Source of the DNA: Spirometra erinaceieuropaei
Lineage: Eukaryota; Platyhelminthes; Cestoda; Diphyllobothriidea; Diphyllobothriidae
Direction: 5' to 3'
NCBI GenBank assembly: GCA_902702965.1
Contig: CACRXP010000678.1
Coordinates: forward strand, 72,452-136,451
Length of the DNA: 64,000 nt
Made by a program: the position numbers and the translations under genes. Positions 46,633 to 58,349 of the stretch are shown here, one piece after another (within the stretch, counting starts at the first letter, position 1; every line of letters begins with the position of its first letter). Below the pieces are notes generated by a model. It was given only the letters and a program-made list of their open reading frames with translations. It did not search any database and was not told where the DNA came from.

Positions 46633-48030
46633 ATGAGTGACATTCGTACTGCACAGTTGAGAAACCTAGCTCTCCTGCGTGGGCGGTGGTTGCTAATCCC
46701 TGGGGAGAAACTTTGTGCGACAACGAGAATGAATTTTAAAATCTGGTTGGAGAAAAATTATTAGCCAAACTAGTAATGGCATCCGAACAGCAGTTCAGTA
46801 GTCCGCTAGCCAAAAAAGGATATTTCGAGGAGCTTAATAAGAGAAATTTTCTAAGGAAGATTACGAGCATATCGATACCCTTACAAATATTCTGCGACAA
46901 AATGAAGACAATTCTTTCCGATAAAGTAAAAGCAAAATCGATCAAACAATGAAATTTTTAGATGATTGAGCTACGCCAAAACATTGTAAAATGGGTTGTG
47001 CGCGGTTCTCATAGCAATAGTTACCGACGCTGTCACGAGACAGGATAAACTAGGAGACTATGCTTACTCAGGTTTTTGAAACTTTCGGACAAGCTAACAG
47101 TTTCTATAACGTTGTTTGAAAGAAAATCGTTTTTACTTTGTCCTGTGATAGCCAGTACTCGCCCATATAGTCGCTTGAAACGACCATCGCATTATCAACG
47201 TGGCTACTAGCCAAGAGTCTTATTATGGAGAGACGTAACCTACTTGAATTCCTCGTCGGTAATTCCTCTGAAGTATTCGCTACACTCATTGGTGAACAAT
47301 ATTTAAGAAACAGAAACAGTTTGACCCAGTATAAGGCTAAAATGAACAAGAGCAATAGGATTAACGTGTACCAAAACTTTGATGACGGCTTATCAACTGC
47401 TTCTTCTGGGTGCGTGAAATGAATAGCAAGTACTGCATGCCCCGCACGTTTACTTCAGTTACAAAATTTATGTAATATTAATGACGTTGTAGTTACAAAG
47501 CCTAAACTACTTGATGCAAAATATCGTTTACAAGACAACAGAATAGGAGAAGAACAGTATATTACACAAAGGGATGTGCTAATCAAGAAACTATGTTTTA
47601 CCAGGGCCTAATCAGGTTTACGAGATCTGGTTTTTGAAAATGTGAGGTTTCGCCCTCCGTAGGTAGGCTGCTTTTAAGTGATCCGGGGTTAACGATGTAG
47701 ACGTAAGGCTGACTAAGATCAATAGCGTCCAGTCTACAGGAGGTGATTAGTGATATATTAGGACGAAATTCCGTTTGCTGACATTAAGAGCTACTTAAAC
47801 AAGCTCTCAACTGACCCAGTCAGTTGCCTTTGTGTTGGCTTAATGAGCTTTCGCTTACAAGTTTCAATGAATCGGCAAGCACAGTATGAGTTGGGCCGAT
47901 ATAGGAAAGCCTCCCTTTTCTCTTTAGCTGAGCTGAGCTACGTTATAAATTTTTCGATGATGCATCAAAACTGTCGTTTGGTAACGGTTGAAACATTGTC
48001 GCCCCTACTATCTGAGGTTGCTTTTTGACT
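46633..48030 (+). pseudogene. Decayed coding region, unidentified
   Basis: Several plus-strand pieces look protein-like but sit in different frames or are cut by stops. 46633-46767 gives MSDIRTAQLRNLALLRGRWL. 46740-46950 gives GEKLLAKLVMASEQQFSSPL and continues for about 50 residues. 47225-47422 gives MERRNLLEFLVGNSSEVFAT onward, then in the same frame after one TGA to about 47610 it reads KPKLLDAKYRLQDNRIGEEQ. 47762-48028 gives DEIPFADIKSYLNKLSTDPV to ETLSPLLSEVAF. No domain is recognised. It may be a dead transposon gene or retropseudogene. Exons of a live gene are less likely given the stop inside the 47225 frame. Confidence 0.4.
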
Positions 48031-48270
48031 AACGAATCCTGACTGTGGTATCGCAGAAAAGCAATTGTTTCCATTTCTTCCCCAGGAGCTCATAACCGAC
48101 TTCCTTTACGTTACATCGACGCAGAATTCGCGAACGGTAGATAAATAAATTCCTAGCATTTCTGCGTAAAAGGGATCGTTTGACTTGACCACCTTACTGT
48201 CTCCGCAAGCAGAGGTTCATGTTAAAAACACTTTGCCGGTCTGTCCTCTTTCGGTTGCTAAATTAATATT

Positions 48271-49000
48271 TTGCGATACAGACCACTGCCGACAGTAATT
48301 AAATTCTTCGAGTTTTCGTTTTTATTTACAACCCTGAATATGTTATATATGTTTCATCCACATAACGTGTTTATATTCATTTTAATAGCCCTTTTTCGAT
48401 TGCGACCCACTCCCATTCCTGAACCTTTGGATATTCTTCCCAATGAGGTATCCTTTTTACGGTACCTAGGTGTTACTTTCTCCTCAAATCTCTCTTTCTC
48501 TCTTCATATGGAAACCCTTTTAACAAAAATTAAAAAACTTGTTTATTAAATTCGTCGTCTACGTTCATATCATACACCCCAGTCCTTAATCTGGCGATTC
48601 ATAGATGGCTGTATTCTTCCATTCATTCTTTATTGTTCTCCAGTTATTTTTCCAGCTTTACTTAAAAAAGATCTAATTATTTTTAAACGTGTCATTCGAA
48701 TGCTCGCCTCTGCTGCTGGTGTTTCCTATCATCTTTTAGTTGATATCATCGTTCAGCGACACTTCAACTCGGTGGAGCAATTCGCTGACCGAATTCTGAA
48801 TGACACCGTCCATCCCCTTCATAATGAGTTAATGACTGCGAAATCCTTACGCCCCATGCGTCGATGCTTCCGCCACATCCCTTGCCGCACTTCGACCTAT
48901 CGGAATTCCATACTGCCATTTCTAGCCCGGTATCTCACCTGCAAAGATGTTGAAAAAACAAAACTAAAACTCGATCTTGCACCCTAAAGTCCTTTTTTCT
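48271..49000 (+). pseudogene. LINE (Jockey/CR1-like) RT C-terminal remnant
   Basis: One frame from about 48390 to the TAA after 48984, with a single stop at 48547-48549. It reads NEVSFLRYLGVTFSSNLSFS, LHMETLLTKIKKLVY, stop, IRRLRSYHTPQSLIWRFIDG, CILPFILYCSPVIFPALLKK, DLIIFKRVIRMLASA, then NDTVHPLHNELM and FRHIPCRTSTYRNSILPFLA. The FLGVxxxxxLSxxxH-to-K arrangement followed by a basic helical stretch is the thumb and C-terminal part found after the RT domain of non-LTR retrotransposons. RT catalytic motifs are absent, so the copy is 5'-truncated, as LINEs usually are. The first 40 codons of the frame are not LINE-like. Confidence 0.8.
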
Positions 49001-49137
49001 TCATATACAATCATGTCCACCCGTCTGTCCAAAACCTGTTAATCTCTATGGTAATCACTGTGTACTGGAGAACCGTTTTTGCTGAAAGTTTTGAAAGTTA
49101 TTTTCAAAATAAAGCAGTCCTCTCTCTCTCTCATAAA
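49001..49137 (+). mobile_element. LINE 3' UTR and CT-repeat tail
   Basis: Short 3' UTR after the LINE frame ending with ATTTTCAAAATAAAGCAGTC and a (CT)n run at about 49120-49135. It probably marks the 3' terminus of the insertion. Confidence 0.55.
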
Positions 49138-49139
49138 CA

Positions 49140-51410
49140 CACTGAGTAGGATAAGGCAGGATGGACATCCCCATGCCACATCTACAGATTTCCTGAGCAT
49201 CTTTCACCCGTCGCATGATGAGCCCACGCCGTCCATGCTATATAACAACAGGAACTACTCGATGAGACGTCAGGGATTTTCGACACCTATAAATCCTACT
49301 GCTTATGCTTTCTTTAGATTACGTACAGGCATAATTAGATAGGGGTCTGAAAGTCTGACGGGGAAGACTTCCGTTGAGAAATAATCGCCCTTCTTAATAC
49401 ACGAACGCGTTCTGTCGATTGCCTCATGTCTGAGTAAAGTGGACTGCGTACAGTAATCGCACCCATAGAAATGCGGTTTTTAGCGTTAGCCTAAACGCCT
49501 CTGCTTAGCACAAGCCTGGTGTGGATCTCTGCAATAATTTAAACACGTGCATTGATTTATTTACAGGAAATGCGCAGGTCTTTCTATGAGTAAATTAGGG
49601 CAAAATAATCGCACCCCGGGGGTGGCATGTGTCGGACTAAGAGGTATTAACCGGTTGACTTTTTACGTGATCGGAGTTATTTTTGACAGATAATATGCAG
49701 TTATTAAGATATTTGGAGAGTGTGTGTCATTATGACAGTTGTTGTTGACAAAACTAACTTATTTTATGAAAAAAAATGTTTATCCTTAAATTGCAGTCTC
49801 GAGTATTTTATCTGAAAAGGCATTAGGTCTCTAGCTCGGAGCAGACGGACATGTTTTGGCTGGTTGGAAGTCGGCACATTTACGAGAAAACATTCAACCT
49901 ACGCGAGGCAGTCCCTAGCCTCGCCAGCGTAGCTCATGCATGGATGTCCGACTGAAATACAGGAGTTAGAAGACTCCGATGTAGAGAATAAGCTATCAGC
50001 TTTCCGTCTATGATATTGTGCGGTTAAAACTCATACAATCGACAGTATCCCATATGAGAAGAAAAAGACTCGAGCGCTAAAACAATCGTCTTGACTTTTC
50101 GGATACACACTCGGACTCATCATGAAAGGCAATAAAAACGACTGAGTCTCATTTGTTCCTATTTACAGTAACACACATGGCTGAGGATACGGGTGACTAC
50201 AGCATTCCTCTCTCAAAGCTTGCTGACTGCTTTTAACAAATAATCTACGTGACATCCTATAAAGATGTTGTCGATCAAGAACAACAGGTTTTCTCGATCA
50301 AAACTTCTAGGACTTCTCACTGCGAACGCTAAGGGGCAAGTTGGGCTTGCTTTCAGCGCCGAAAATGCAAATTCGATGGATAAGCAGAGAAGTAAGGCTT
50401 TCTTTAGTCGGAAGTGGAGAATAGGTCATGCGTAACAGCATGGAAGAGGCGTTTAATCAATTTACTACCTGCATTTCCATTGGCTAATGCAAATGCTTCA
50501 AGGTCATTCTGGCAACGGTGAGTAACTGATCCCAGAATCCATAGAATCAACACGCTTACAGGATGCAGGCAAATTTACCACCCAAATGGTTTCTTGAGAG
50601 AATCAGGTAGTCATCGCGACAGCCCTACGTGACAGTTAATTTGTTTGTTTTCAAGCGCGTCAGGTTTATGAAGAAGATTTTAGCTGAATGCGACAAAGTT
50701 CGCGTACGCCGCATCGCATGCGCTCTAACCGTTTGTCTGTTCTCTAATATGTTCGATATATTTACAAGTCGCTCATCAAGTGCGACTAAGGGCTAGTGAT
50801 GATTATTTTATGTTTACTTCGAAAGCATCATTCGCCCGCACTATATCCAAAATAATACTTAGGACGGTTCTAAAGTCATTCGTATCAAGATAACTGATCC
50901 TTAGTTACACGGGTGCAGCAATCATTTCTTTATATTAGCTTATAAGTAGTTTTTGTCGACCAAAACATTCTAGAATTTCCAAAATCGTTTGCGATACGAT
51001 AGAGACGCAGTAACCAAGAAATGCTGATACTGGCAGGGGATTCCGAGACGAGATCAGTTAATCACACATAACCCTTGAGGGAAACAAGCACCTTCAGAAG
51101 ACTAAAAACGCGCTATCCATGGGATGGAAGGCGCTACTAAAGCAGGATTCCTAACCTTGAAGTTCTACTGTAGCCTTATTCCTACTCTAATATATACTAA
51201 TCGGAATTCAGAATCAGATTTTAAGTGTGTCGCCTCGATTGAGCAAATTAAATCTAAATTAAATAACGACAATTAGACAACAAACGTCTCCTTACTGTCG
51301 TGTAGCATTGCTACGAAGTGGGCTCTATCTCCATTCAAAATGCACCAATACTGTCTATCAAAGTGTCCCCGAAGTTAGTGCTGTGACCTCCGCGAGTTTT
51401 CTTCAAAGTC
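49140..51410. other. No gene recognised
   Basis: About 2.3 kb without domains. An 87-codon plus frame at 49079-49342 overlaps the LINE tail and has no recognised domain. Confidence 0.45.
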
Positions 51411-51419
51411 TCAATCTTG

Positions 51420-51610
51420 CTGTCTAATCCAGTCCTCCAGGTCCTATGCGCTCAGAAGAACTTTACACAGGTCCCACAGTCGCCATTGACCAAAGCCATC
51501 AAACTAGCCACCGGCATATAAGTACCTTTACCTGACGCTGACTGGAGCTTTGAGTGTTTCACCTCTCCTCCCGAATTGATAGGTTTGCGCACCTGCATTC
51601 GGACCAATGC
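51420..51610 (+). mobile_element. PLE type C 3' UTR fragment
   Basis: Matches 420-530 on plus and 34210-34400 on minus: AGAAGAACTTTACACAGGTC, CATTGACCAAAGCCATCAAA, CACCGGCATATAAGTACCTT and GACTGGAGCTTTGAGTGTTT. No coding sequence remains on its left side. Confidence 0.75.
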
Positions 51611-51619
51611 AATTCTCCA

Positions 51620-54600
51620 AATTATTGACAGTTCTGTGATCGTAGCCAGCCTGAATACATCACCGATAAACTGGCCATATGTTGGATCGCATTGATGAAC
51701 CCGCTTCTACTTAACGTAGAATGATCTGAATCAACGTCGCTGCATCTAGCTTGTGTATTCAGAAGTACCCATCATCAGTACACTGATACAATCTAAGGAC
51801 CCAAGGACTATAAATGCGCAAGCCCTGATCCCGATAATTCTCTACTGAATCGTCATCGTTCCCGTCGGCAAGTGCATTTTCAACTAAAAAGAAGTCATGG
51901 CTGTACATACGGCGCCCTGTAGATCCAGTTTCTTTGGTGTATCATTAAGCTTTTCACTCACACTGAAAGATAACATTAAAAACAGATTTCCTGGCAACAG
52001 TTGAACCGGTCGACCTTTGTATTTGGGATCTACCAGTACGCTTTAATACATCTTCCAGTTACAACAATGTAAGACAGAGTGTTGTTGAATTCTAGGCAGG
52101 ATGGTAGTTGGTAGCCCTGCCCACTGATTCTACAATTGTACCTACTGGCTCGATTTCGGTATCTTTGATAACGTTCTCATTATGTCTGGGGGTGCACGCA
52201 CAGAGGCCCTGCCAGGATGACTTCCTTCTTCACTTTCACCTCCGCGAGAACGAGGCGCTGCAAGACTGTCTATATAGACTCATTGTATTGCACCCCCACA
52301 CGGAAATCTTTAGTAAAAGGCGAAAGATTTATCCTAAACGGATTATGATTAATCATGCTTCCCATTATGTTTCTAGTTGCATGTGCGCACAGTATTACCT
52401 GCATCAGATTAATTGCGTACGTACTATTCTAGGTGGATTGGCTCGGGTCTCCGTTTCGTCGGTTTGCCTGCATCCTTGGGCCTTTTTACTCCAGACCTCC
52501 AGTAGAGTCCGGTGCGATCGTGTACGAAAGGACAACCGACACTCAGTTAGGGTGTCTACCGATACTCCATCCACAGCATCAGTCATATTGACATAGTGTT
52601 GCCCTCCACCCTCTGCCTTTACGAACAGCCGGTTGTATTTGGTCGCAGGGGTTTGGCTGAAAACTGTGACGCCTTGTAAACACCGCCATGGCCAGTTAGC
52701 GATCCTTTCCTGCACTTCCAGTTTAAGGCACTACGGCACTCCCCCCCCCCCGGGCGATTCGACATTGCTGGGTTTGAACTGGCGCACTTCACCTACCATA
52801 TCGCGCACTTACTACCTCTTGGGTTCAGATTACAACAGCAAAGCTTCTCATACGTCAGTCAGACCCGAAGTGTTCACCTTCCTCGCATTTTTTACCTTAT
52901 TTAAATTAGGTTTCCATTTTATCAGGATCGTCAATTCCAAGCATTCCCTACAAGCGCCATTTACGCCTCCACTCATTTGCCCCATCCGTATAGCCCCTAT
53001 TACCACCGATCACATAAGTCAGGTAGCTGGGAGTTTTCGGTACCGGGAGGGCTACCAACTACCATCTAACCGAATTCTATAAGCAATCGAACATGCATAG
53101 TAGATGTCAGATGAGAAGTCGACTAAGCTCCCTCAGCTAATAACTAATCGTCCAAAATTCCAACGTCAGCATTGAGTTTCAACTAGACGAACTCCATCTT
53201 AGATGGATTTGTGTGACAATGAGGTTGGCTGAGTAAAACGTTGGGTGTGTGAATTTCATTTCTATGTTAGAAAAAGGGGAAGACTGTCTTTGTAGACAAT
53301 CGAATATTGAGAATTTTAGCCATTTGAGCAGTAAGAGGTTCTGGGAGTGATGTGAACTATGAACGAAACGGATTTTCCAGATTTTCAACGTACTGAACGA
53401 TAAAAGACGTGAAACATTTTGATTTTGAATGTACTAATGCTCAGTCAATTTACTCAACTCCTACTAACAACATACTTTCAAGAACTGAAATAAGTCAGAA
53501 AGGCGTGACAGGGTCTCTAGGGTTTCTGCATTTGCATTTTGAAGCCTAAAGTAGCAGGACTGGGAACTCATCTACAGAAACTGCATAGCTGTCATTCCAT
53601 GATGCACAGATCTCATCCATGTGTCATGCCTTTACTTTACGTTTTCACTGACGATTGTGGGTGAGATACAGCCTTGTTTGGGTGAGGTGCGTGACACACA
53701 CACTATTCGTGAGAGTGAATAGTTTCACTGGCCGTAGACAGATTGATGTGACAAGCGAAGAGGCAGTTATTCAAACACAACTCGCACTCCCGAGTTCGGC
53801 AGCAGATTTCACTAGCTGGGACAGTAAACCGTAAACACACACGCATTTTCATTCAGAACAGATTCCAAAACATTAACACCTGCGTAGCCCACAATATTTG
53901 GTGATTTCATGCTCCTTCGGCAAGACTTGAAACGGCGTTTATTTCAATAACATAACCGTTTTACTTCGAGAGATCTCAATCGCTGTGGGCATGTTTATTG
54001 CTGTTTACGTAAGCAAACAGTCTTTGGGTAATTTTAAGTGGCATGCTTTTGCTTGGTTCACTTACTCGGCAGTCCTCCTCTGGTATTTGCGTAAGCTGAT
54101 CAGCACTCACCTCTGCTGTTCTTAGTTTACTCATTTCCTCAGAAAGTCGTTGATGGAGTTCGCATCAGAGTACCATCCGTCAACAGGCATCTAGGCCTTT
54201 CTGCGATCTACAAAACTCTACGACACTACCTGCGCCGTGACCAGGATCAGACGATCACATGCATTATAAAAATACCAGTAAAATACGATTCGTCAACTAA
54301 CTCATCCGAAGGTGCAGCCCGGGTGCAACCGAGTCCCATTGAGGTGACGATACACAACGCACAATGCCGTCAACATTCGAAAAAACGGCCAGAAGGCCAA
54401 GGCAGCAAAAGAAGAAAAAGATCGATCGGCCGAAGGTCATCCGATTCATTCGTTTACTTAAAATTCTGGTTGCTTTTAGCATAAAATGCTTAAATGATGG
54501 GAGAACCGGCCAAACCCTCCAAAAGGTTAGTCACACAACCCCCCTGAACTTTTCACATTTTTTGGATTATCGATCCGGGTCTTATACGTTTACTAACCAG

Positions 54601-54870
54601 AGTATGATAAGTCTCAAGTTGCGGATTCGACACCACCTCGCGACGGGTCATCGTAATTTGGGCCTGATATTTGAACTTTTCACTCAAATCCGAAGATATA
54701 TCTCAGCATTTACACACGAATATGCGCACACTGACTGCACATTTGCTACATATTCTTTTTCTACTCTTAACAGATGCGGTCTATTGAATACGTCGGAAAA
54801 CTTTCTCAGAACCAGCGCTATCACTTTAACGCCGCCGCGACCCCCTCAACCAACTCTCAGAATACAGACA
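51620..54870. other. No assured gene; open frame of uncertain nature at 52404-52715
   Basis: The minus strand is open for 103 codons at 52404-52715 (RIANWPWRCLQGVTVFSQTP onward) and the plus strand at 52108-52596 for 162 codons; they overlap, so at most one is real. The sequence to the right (52640-52830) has the look of a repeat, with a C-homopolymer at 52741-52751. No domain is recognised in either frame, nor in 54364-54882 plus. Confidence 0.35.
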
Positions 54871-54876
54871 CATGTA

Positions 54877-55898
54877 CGGTAGGTGGGCTACCTCATGAAA
54901 TGTCAACCGAAATTCCGAAATGTGCTTTCGTTTCGAAATGATTAATTAAGTAGGGATGCCAAACCAATCATCATGCGGAATAATTTCATTATAATTCAGT
55001 TACCTCAGGATGCCGGCTTTCAAACAAACTTCTTTTCAGCTGCACGCAGGGACCACACGTTTTAAAAAATGGCTGTTTAAGTAGGATGCATTTTTCTTGT
55101 TGATTTTCGATGCCCCTAATAGTCCAATTATATTTTAGGGAAAACATGCACAAAAAGTTTCGTTTTCTTTCTCATTCGGTGGAAAATTACATCTTATTCC
55201 AATTTTATACTCGAAGAAAGGGTTTAATTCGGTTTCTAAAAACTCTTTTACTTCCCGAATAATTTTGAGCTCGAAATGCTATTTTACTTGCATTTAGGGT
55301 TTGCAAACTACGCTCCGTTTGTTTTCCGCGTACGGAAAACCCTAAATCTCTATACGGCATTCAGAGGAGATCATATGGAGTTCATAGAATTTAGCACTGG
55401 ATAAGAGCAATATTGTTAACCTTGAAAGCAAATTTAGTACATGCAGAGTCATGACGTTTTATGGGCGGCCATTTCACGGTTTTAAAAGACATCACAATTA
55501 GAAACTTTCTTAAAACCAAAGTACACCCTTCCTTTGAGTATATAATTGAAGGGGGACGCAATGAATGAATAATTTTATGAACGTATCCCATGAAATATGA
55601 TTGACTTTTTAAGGGCGCCGAACATCAACGAAAACAATGCATGCTACATAAGTGGTCATTTTTCACAGAGTGCGGTTTCTGCATTCAGCTGAAAAGACGA
55701 TCGTTTGAAAGCCGGCATCGCGAGGTGGCAGAAGTGTCATAGAATTATTTGAAGCATTTTTGGTGCCAATAAATCCTGCCGTTCTTGCCTACTTCAGCTT
55801 CATAGAATTATGTTGCACAGTAATTGGTTTTACAACCGTACTTAATAAAATGCATTTCGGAATTTCGGTTGTTATCTCATGAGTTAGGCGACCTACTG
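54877..55898. mobile_element. Foldback (MITE-like) element, subfamily I, TA-flanked
   Basis: Starts CGGTAGGTGGGCTACCTCAT after TA (54875-54876) and ends GAGTTAGGCGACCTACTG before TA (55899-55900). The arms match in order: GAAATTCCGAAATG, CAGGATGCCGGCTTTC, GGATGCATTTTTCTTG and CGATGCCCCTAATAGTCC. There is no transposase. A small extra segment sits in the right arm near 55745-55800. Confidence 0.86.
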
Positions 55899-56086
55899 TA
55901 AAATGCACCAGATTGTCTGGTCTCTACTGTCTAGTATTATCGGTCGACTAATGACGCCTGCTTCCCGTGAAAATTCTTGTCCCAACGACAATAAAGAAAA
56001 GGACTTTCACGTAACCTCTGCCCCAGACCCTTTGCATCGACGATATCTCTTTCAGAGTTGGAATAGGTCAAGCGGACTAGACTCAC

Positions 56087-56364
56087 CACTTGTGGCGATG
56101 TTTATGAGGAGAATATCCAATTCATCGGCACAGGCCGACTTTCCCTTGCATTCTGGTCGCAGGTATCCGTCCAGTGTGAGGAGGAATAGCCACTTCCGAC
56201 TCAGAGTCTGAAGCATGTGGGTGCGCATATCCGAGCGCACAGCGTAGGCCGCCTCGAAACGTAGCAGAACCCTGTGATTGGGCACCTCGGGCAGGCGTGG
56301 GTTCTTCTCCAGCACTTCCACGAATATGCGAGACACCGTGCTCACCGGGGAACTGCCCATCAAG
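56087..56364 (-). CDS. Internal exon, 92 codons, unidentified host protein
   Basis: On minus, a long pyrimidine tract and TTCTCAG acceptor precede 56364 and donor G|GTGAGTCT follows 56087. The 278 bp exon is open: LMGSSPVSTVSRIFVEVLEK, NPRLPEVPNHRVLLRFEAAY, AVRSDMRTHMLQTLSRKWLF, LLTLDGYLRPECKGKSACAD, ELDILLINIATS(G). The pattern of amphipathic helices suggests a helical-repeat protein. It ends in phase 1, matching the start of the exon at 39450-39821; joined they would read ATS-G-DSLNV with a Gly codon across the junction, and an intron of about 16.3 kb. Other exons may lie between, and the link is inferred. I do not recognise the protein. Confidence 0.72.
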
Positions 56365-56624
56365 CTGAGAACATGGGGGGGAGAAGGAAGGGGAGAGGCG
56401 TAAGAATCAGTTTTAGCTTCGTCTGCTTTCTCCCTCTGTCAGTACGCCCTTTTTGGGCAGATGTGGTTATGTAGCCGCACCTGAGGCAAACAAACACCAG
56501 CCACCTGTGATGCGGGACCGGTGGTAATAGGGGTTTTTGCAGGTGCGACCGGGGACACACAGACGATGAAATCAAGCAATGTTGTACAAAATGATGCCCG
56601 GTTGTAGTTTGAGTGGTTGAGGTA

Positions 56625-57620
56625 CAGTGCGTGACCTATCTCATAAAATGTTGGCTGAAATTCTCAAATGCGTCTTCGAATAGGAAGGATTACTTGGTCG
56701 CGGTTGTGATACTGTCTATCCTAAGGCATACTTTTATAACATATTGGACTCGGCGATATGTCGGCTTTTAAATGCACTTCTTTTCAATCTTCTGTAGAAA
56801 GCGTGCTTGGTAAAAAATGACTACTTAAGTAGCATGCCTTTTTCCCATTGATTTTCGATGGTTTTGGAAATTCAAATATATTTTATAGAAACCACAAACA
56901 AAAATATGCTTTCTTTTAGTCAATCAATAGAAAATTACGTCTTCTCTATATTTTATACTTAAGAAAAGATTATAATTTTTTTTTAAAAAAGTTTTCTAAT
57001 TGCCGGCAAATTTGGAGCCTGATCATTGGTTGCATTAGCGCTTAGTGATTACACTCTACAAGGTGCATGCGTGACGCGTAAAGAAAATCTCATATTTTTC
57101 TATGTCATTAAAGAAATGTTATACAGGGTCCATAAAATTTTACAATGGATGCGGACCATGTTGTACATTTCATGAGGGGCAGTGGTAAACGGCCAGATAC
57201 GATGCTATGCGAATGGACATATCGCGGTCTTAAAAAGTCTCATAATTAGAAACTTTTTTTAAAACCTAATTATATTCTTTTGTTAAGTATAAAATATAAA
57301 GAAGACGTGATTTTCTATTGACTGACTAAATGAAAGCATATTTTTGTTCGTGGTTTCTATAAAATATATTTGAATTTCCAAAACCATCGAAAATCAATGG
57401 GAAAAAAGCATGCTACTTAAGTAGTCATTTTTTACCAAGCACGCTTTCTACAGAAGATTTAAAAGAAGTGCATTTAAAAGCCGACATCCTGCCGAGTCCA
57501 AAATGTTATAAGAATATGCCTTAAGATAATCAGTATCACAACCGCGACCAAGTAATCCTTCCTAATCGAAAACGCATTTGAGAATTTCAGCCAACATTTT
57601 ATGAGATAGGTCACGCACTG
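56625..57620. mobile_element. Foldback (MITE-like) element, subfamily II, near-perfect arms
   Basis: Starts CAGTGCGTGACCTATCTCAT after TA (56623-56624) and ends GATAGGTCACGCACTG before TA (57621-57622). The two arms of about 380 bp differ at only a few positions, far fewer than in any other copy here, through GGATTACTTGGTCGCGGTTG, CTTCTGTAGAAAGCGTGCTT and TGACTACTTAAGTAGCATGC. The centre of about 240 bp is unpaired. It is the youngest foldback in the window. Confidence 0.92.
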
Positions 57621-57635
57621 TATAGTTGCCTTAAC

Positions 57636-57830
57636 TCATAGCCATAAGCCCTAACCCATAACCCTGTGTCTAACGCCAAACCCCAACATTAACCCCTAGT
57701 CCGTAGCCCTAACCCCTAGCCATAACACTTAATGCATTACCCTAACGCCTAACTCCTGACCTTTAAGCCTTGCCCTAACCCCAAACCGTAATCCTTGGTC
57801 TCAACCCCAAGCCCTGATCCTGAAGCATCC
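57636..57830. repeat. Degenerate telomere-like CCCTAA tract
   Basis: CCCTAACCCATAACCCT near 57648 and further CCCTAA, CCTAAC and CCATAA units. It begins about 15 bp to the right of the foldback at 56625-57620, with the C-rich strand on plus as in the two other tracts. Confidence 0.85.
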
Positions 57831-58017
57831 TACGCGAAGGTTAGAAGGAGACGACAAGCCGAAACTCAAGAAGGACCACCGGTACTGAACCAATAAAAGA
57901 CAGACATGGCAACAAAGAAGCAAGGCCGCCAACAGAGCACACACCGCACCGCACAGAAACACACTGCCAACGTCATCATATCCACTAAAATAATTAAGTA
58001 GACCAACATATTGTGTC

Positions 58018-58345
58018 CGAAATGGTATTACCGAAAAAGACAAGGGAGACTGGAATGGCCATTTCTGGCTTATTAGCCGTCGTCAGCCAGCCATACCCAA
58101 GCCCGAAGTGTGGAACACCCGAGCCTCGAACTCGCGATCTGTTGGTTTAGAAGTCCACGCCTCTACCCACCGGGCCACGAGCCCGTTGCCTTATCGGTTT
58201 TCGATCGGGAATATACAATGGTAGGGGGCGCTCACCGATCGTTCATACGGAACTCACTCGTTCCGTTGTGCCTTAAGGGCTCTCTCTCGAGCCCTTATGA
58301 GATAAGATAAGATAGTATTGTGTCCATCAGGTGCGGCTACATAAC
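58018..58345 (-). repeat. tRNA-derived SINE, best copy
   Basis: Minus strand: head GTGCGGC and GAGCCCTTAAGGCACAACGG, then tRNA-like A box GTGGCCCGGTGGGTAGAGGC, GGACTTCTAAACC, B box GAGTTCGAGGCTC, then the body GGGTGTTCCACACTTCGGGC, GGCTGACGACGGCTAATAAG, GGCCATTCCAGTCTCCC and CGGTAATACCATTTCGG. The anticodon-arm-like segment between boxes supports a tRNA origin. The head upstream of the A box is unusually long for a SINE. Confidence 0.78.
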
Positions 58346-58349
58346 CGCA

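Noticed and set aside
51760..51790. CTGATGATGGG on minus as a further hammerhead
   Set aside because: The second core box reads ACAAG rather than GAAAC, and no PLE end is aligned there.
52108..52715. Overlapping 162- and 103-codon frames as genes
   Set aside because: They lie on opposite strands, no domain is visible, and the adjacent sequence looks repetitive.
57801..58043. Second hydrophobic minus-strand frame
   Set aside because: Overlaps the telomere-like tract edge and the SINE end; composition explains it.
58080..58190. Functional tRNA gene
   Set aside because: A and B boxes are present, but the acceptor stem does not close and the unit recurs with a long non-tRNA body, so SINE is the better call.
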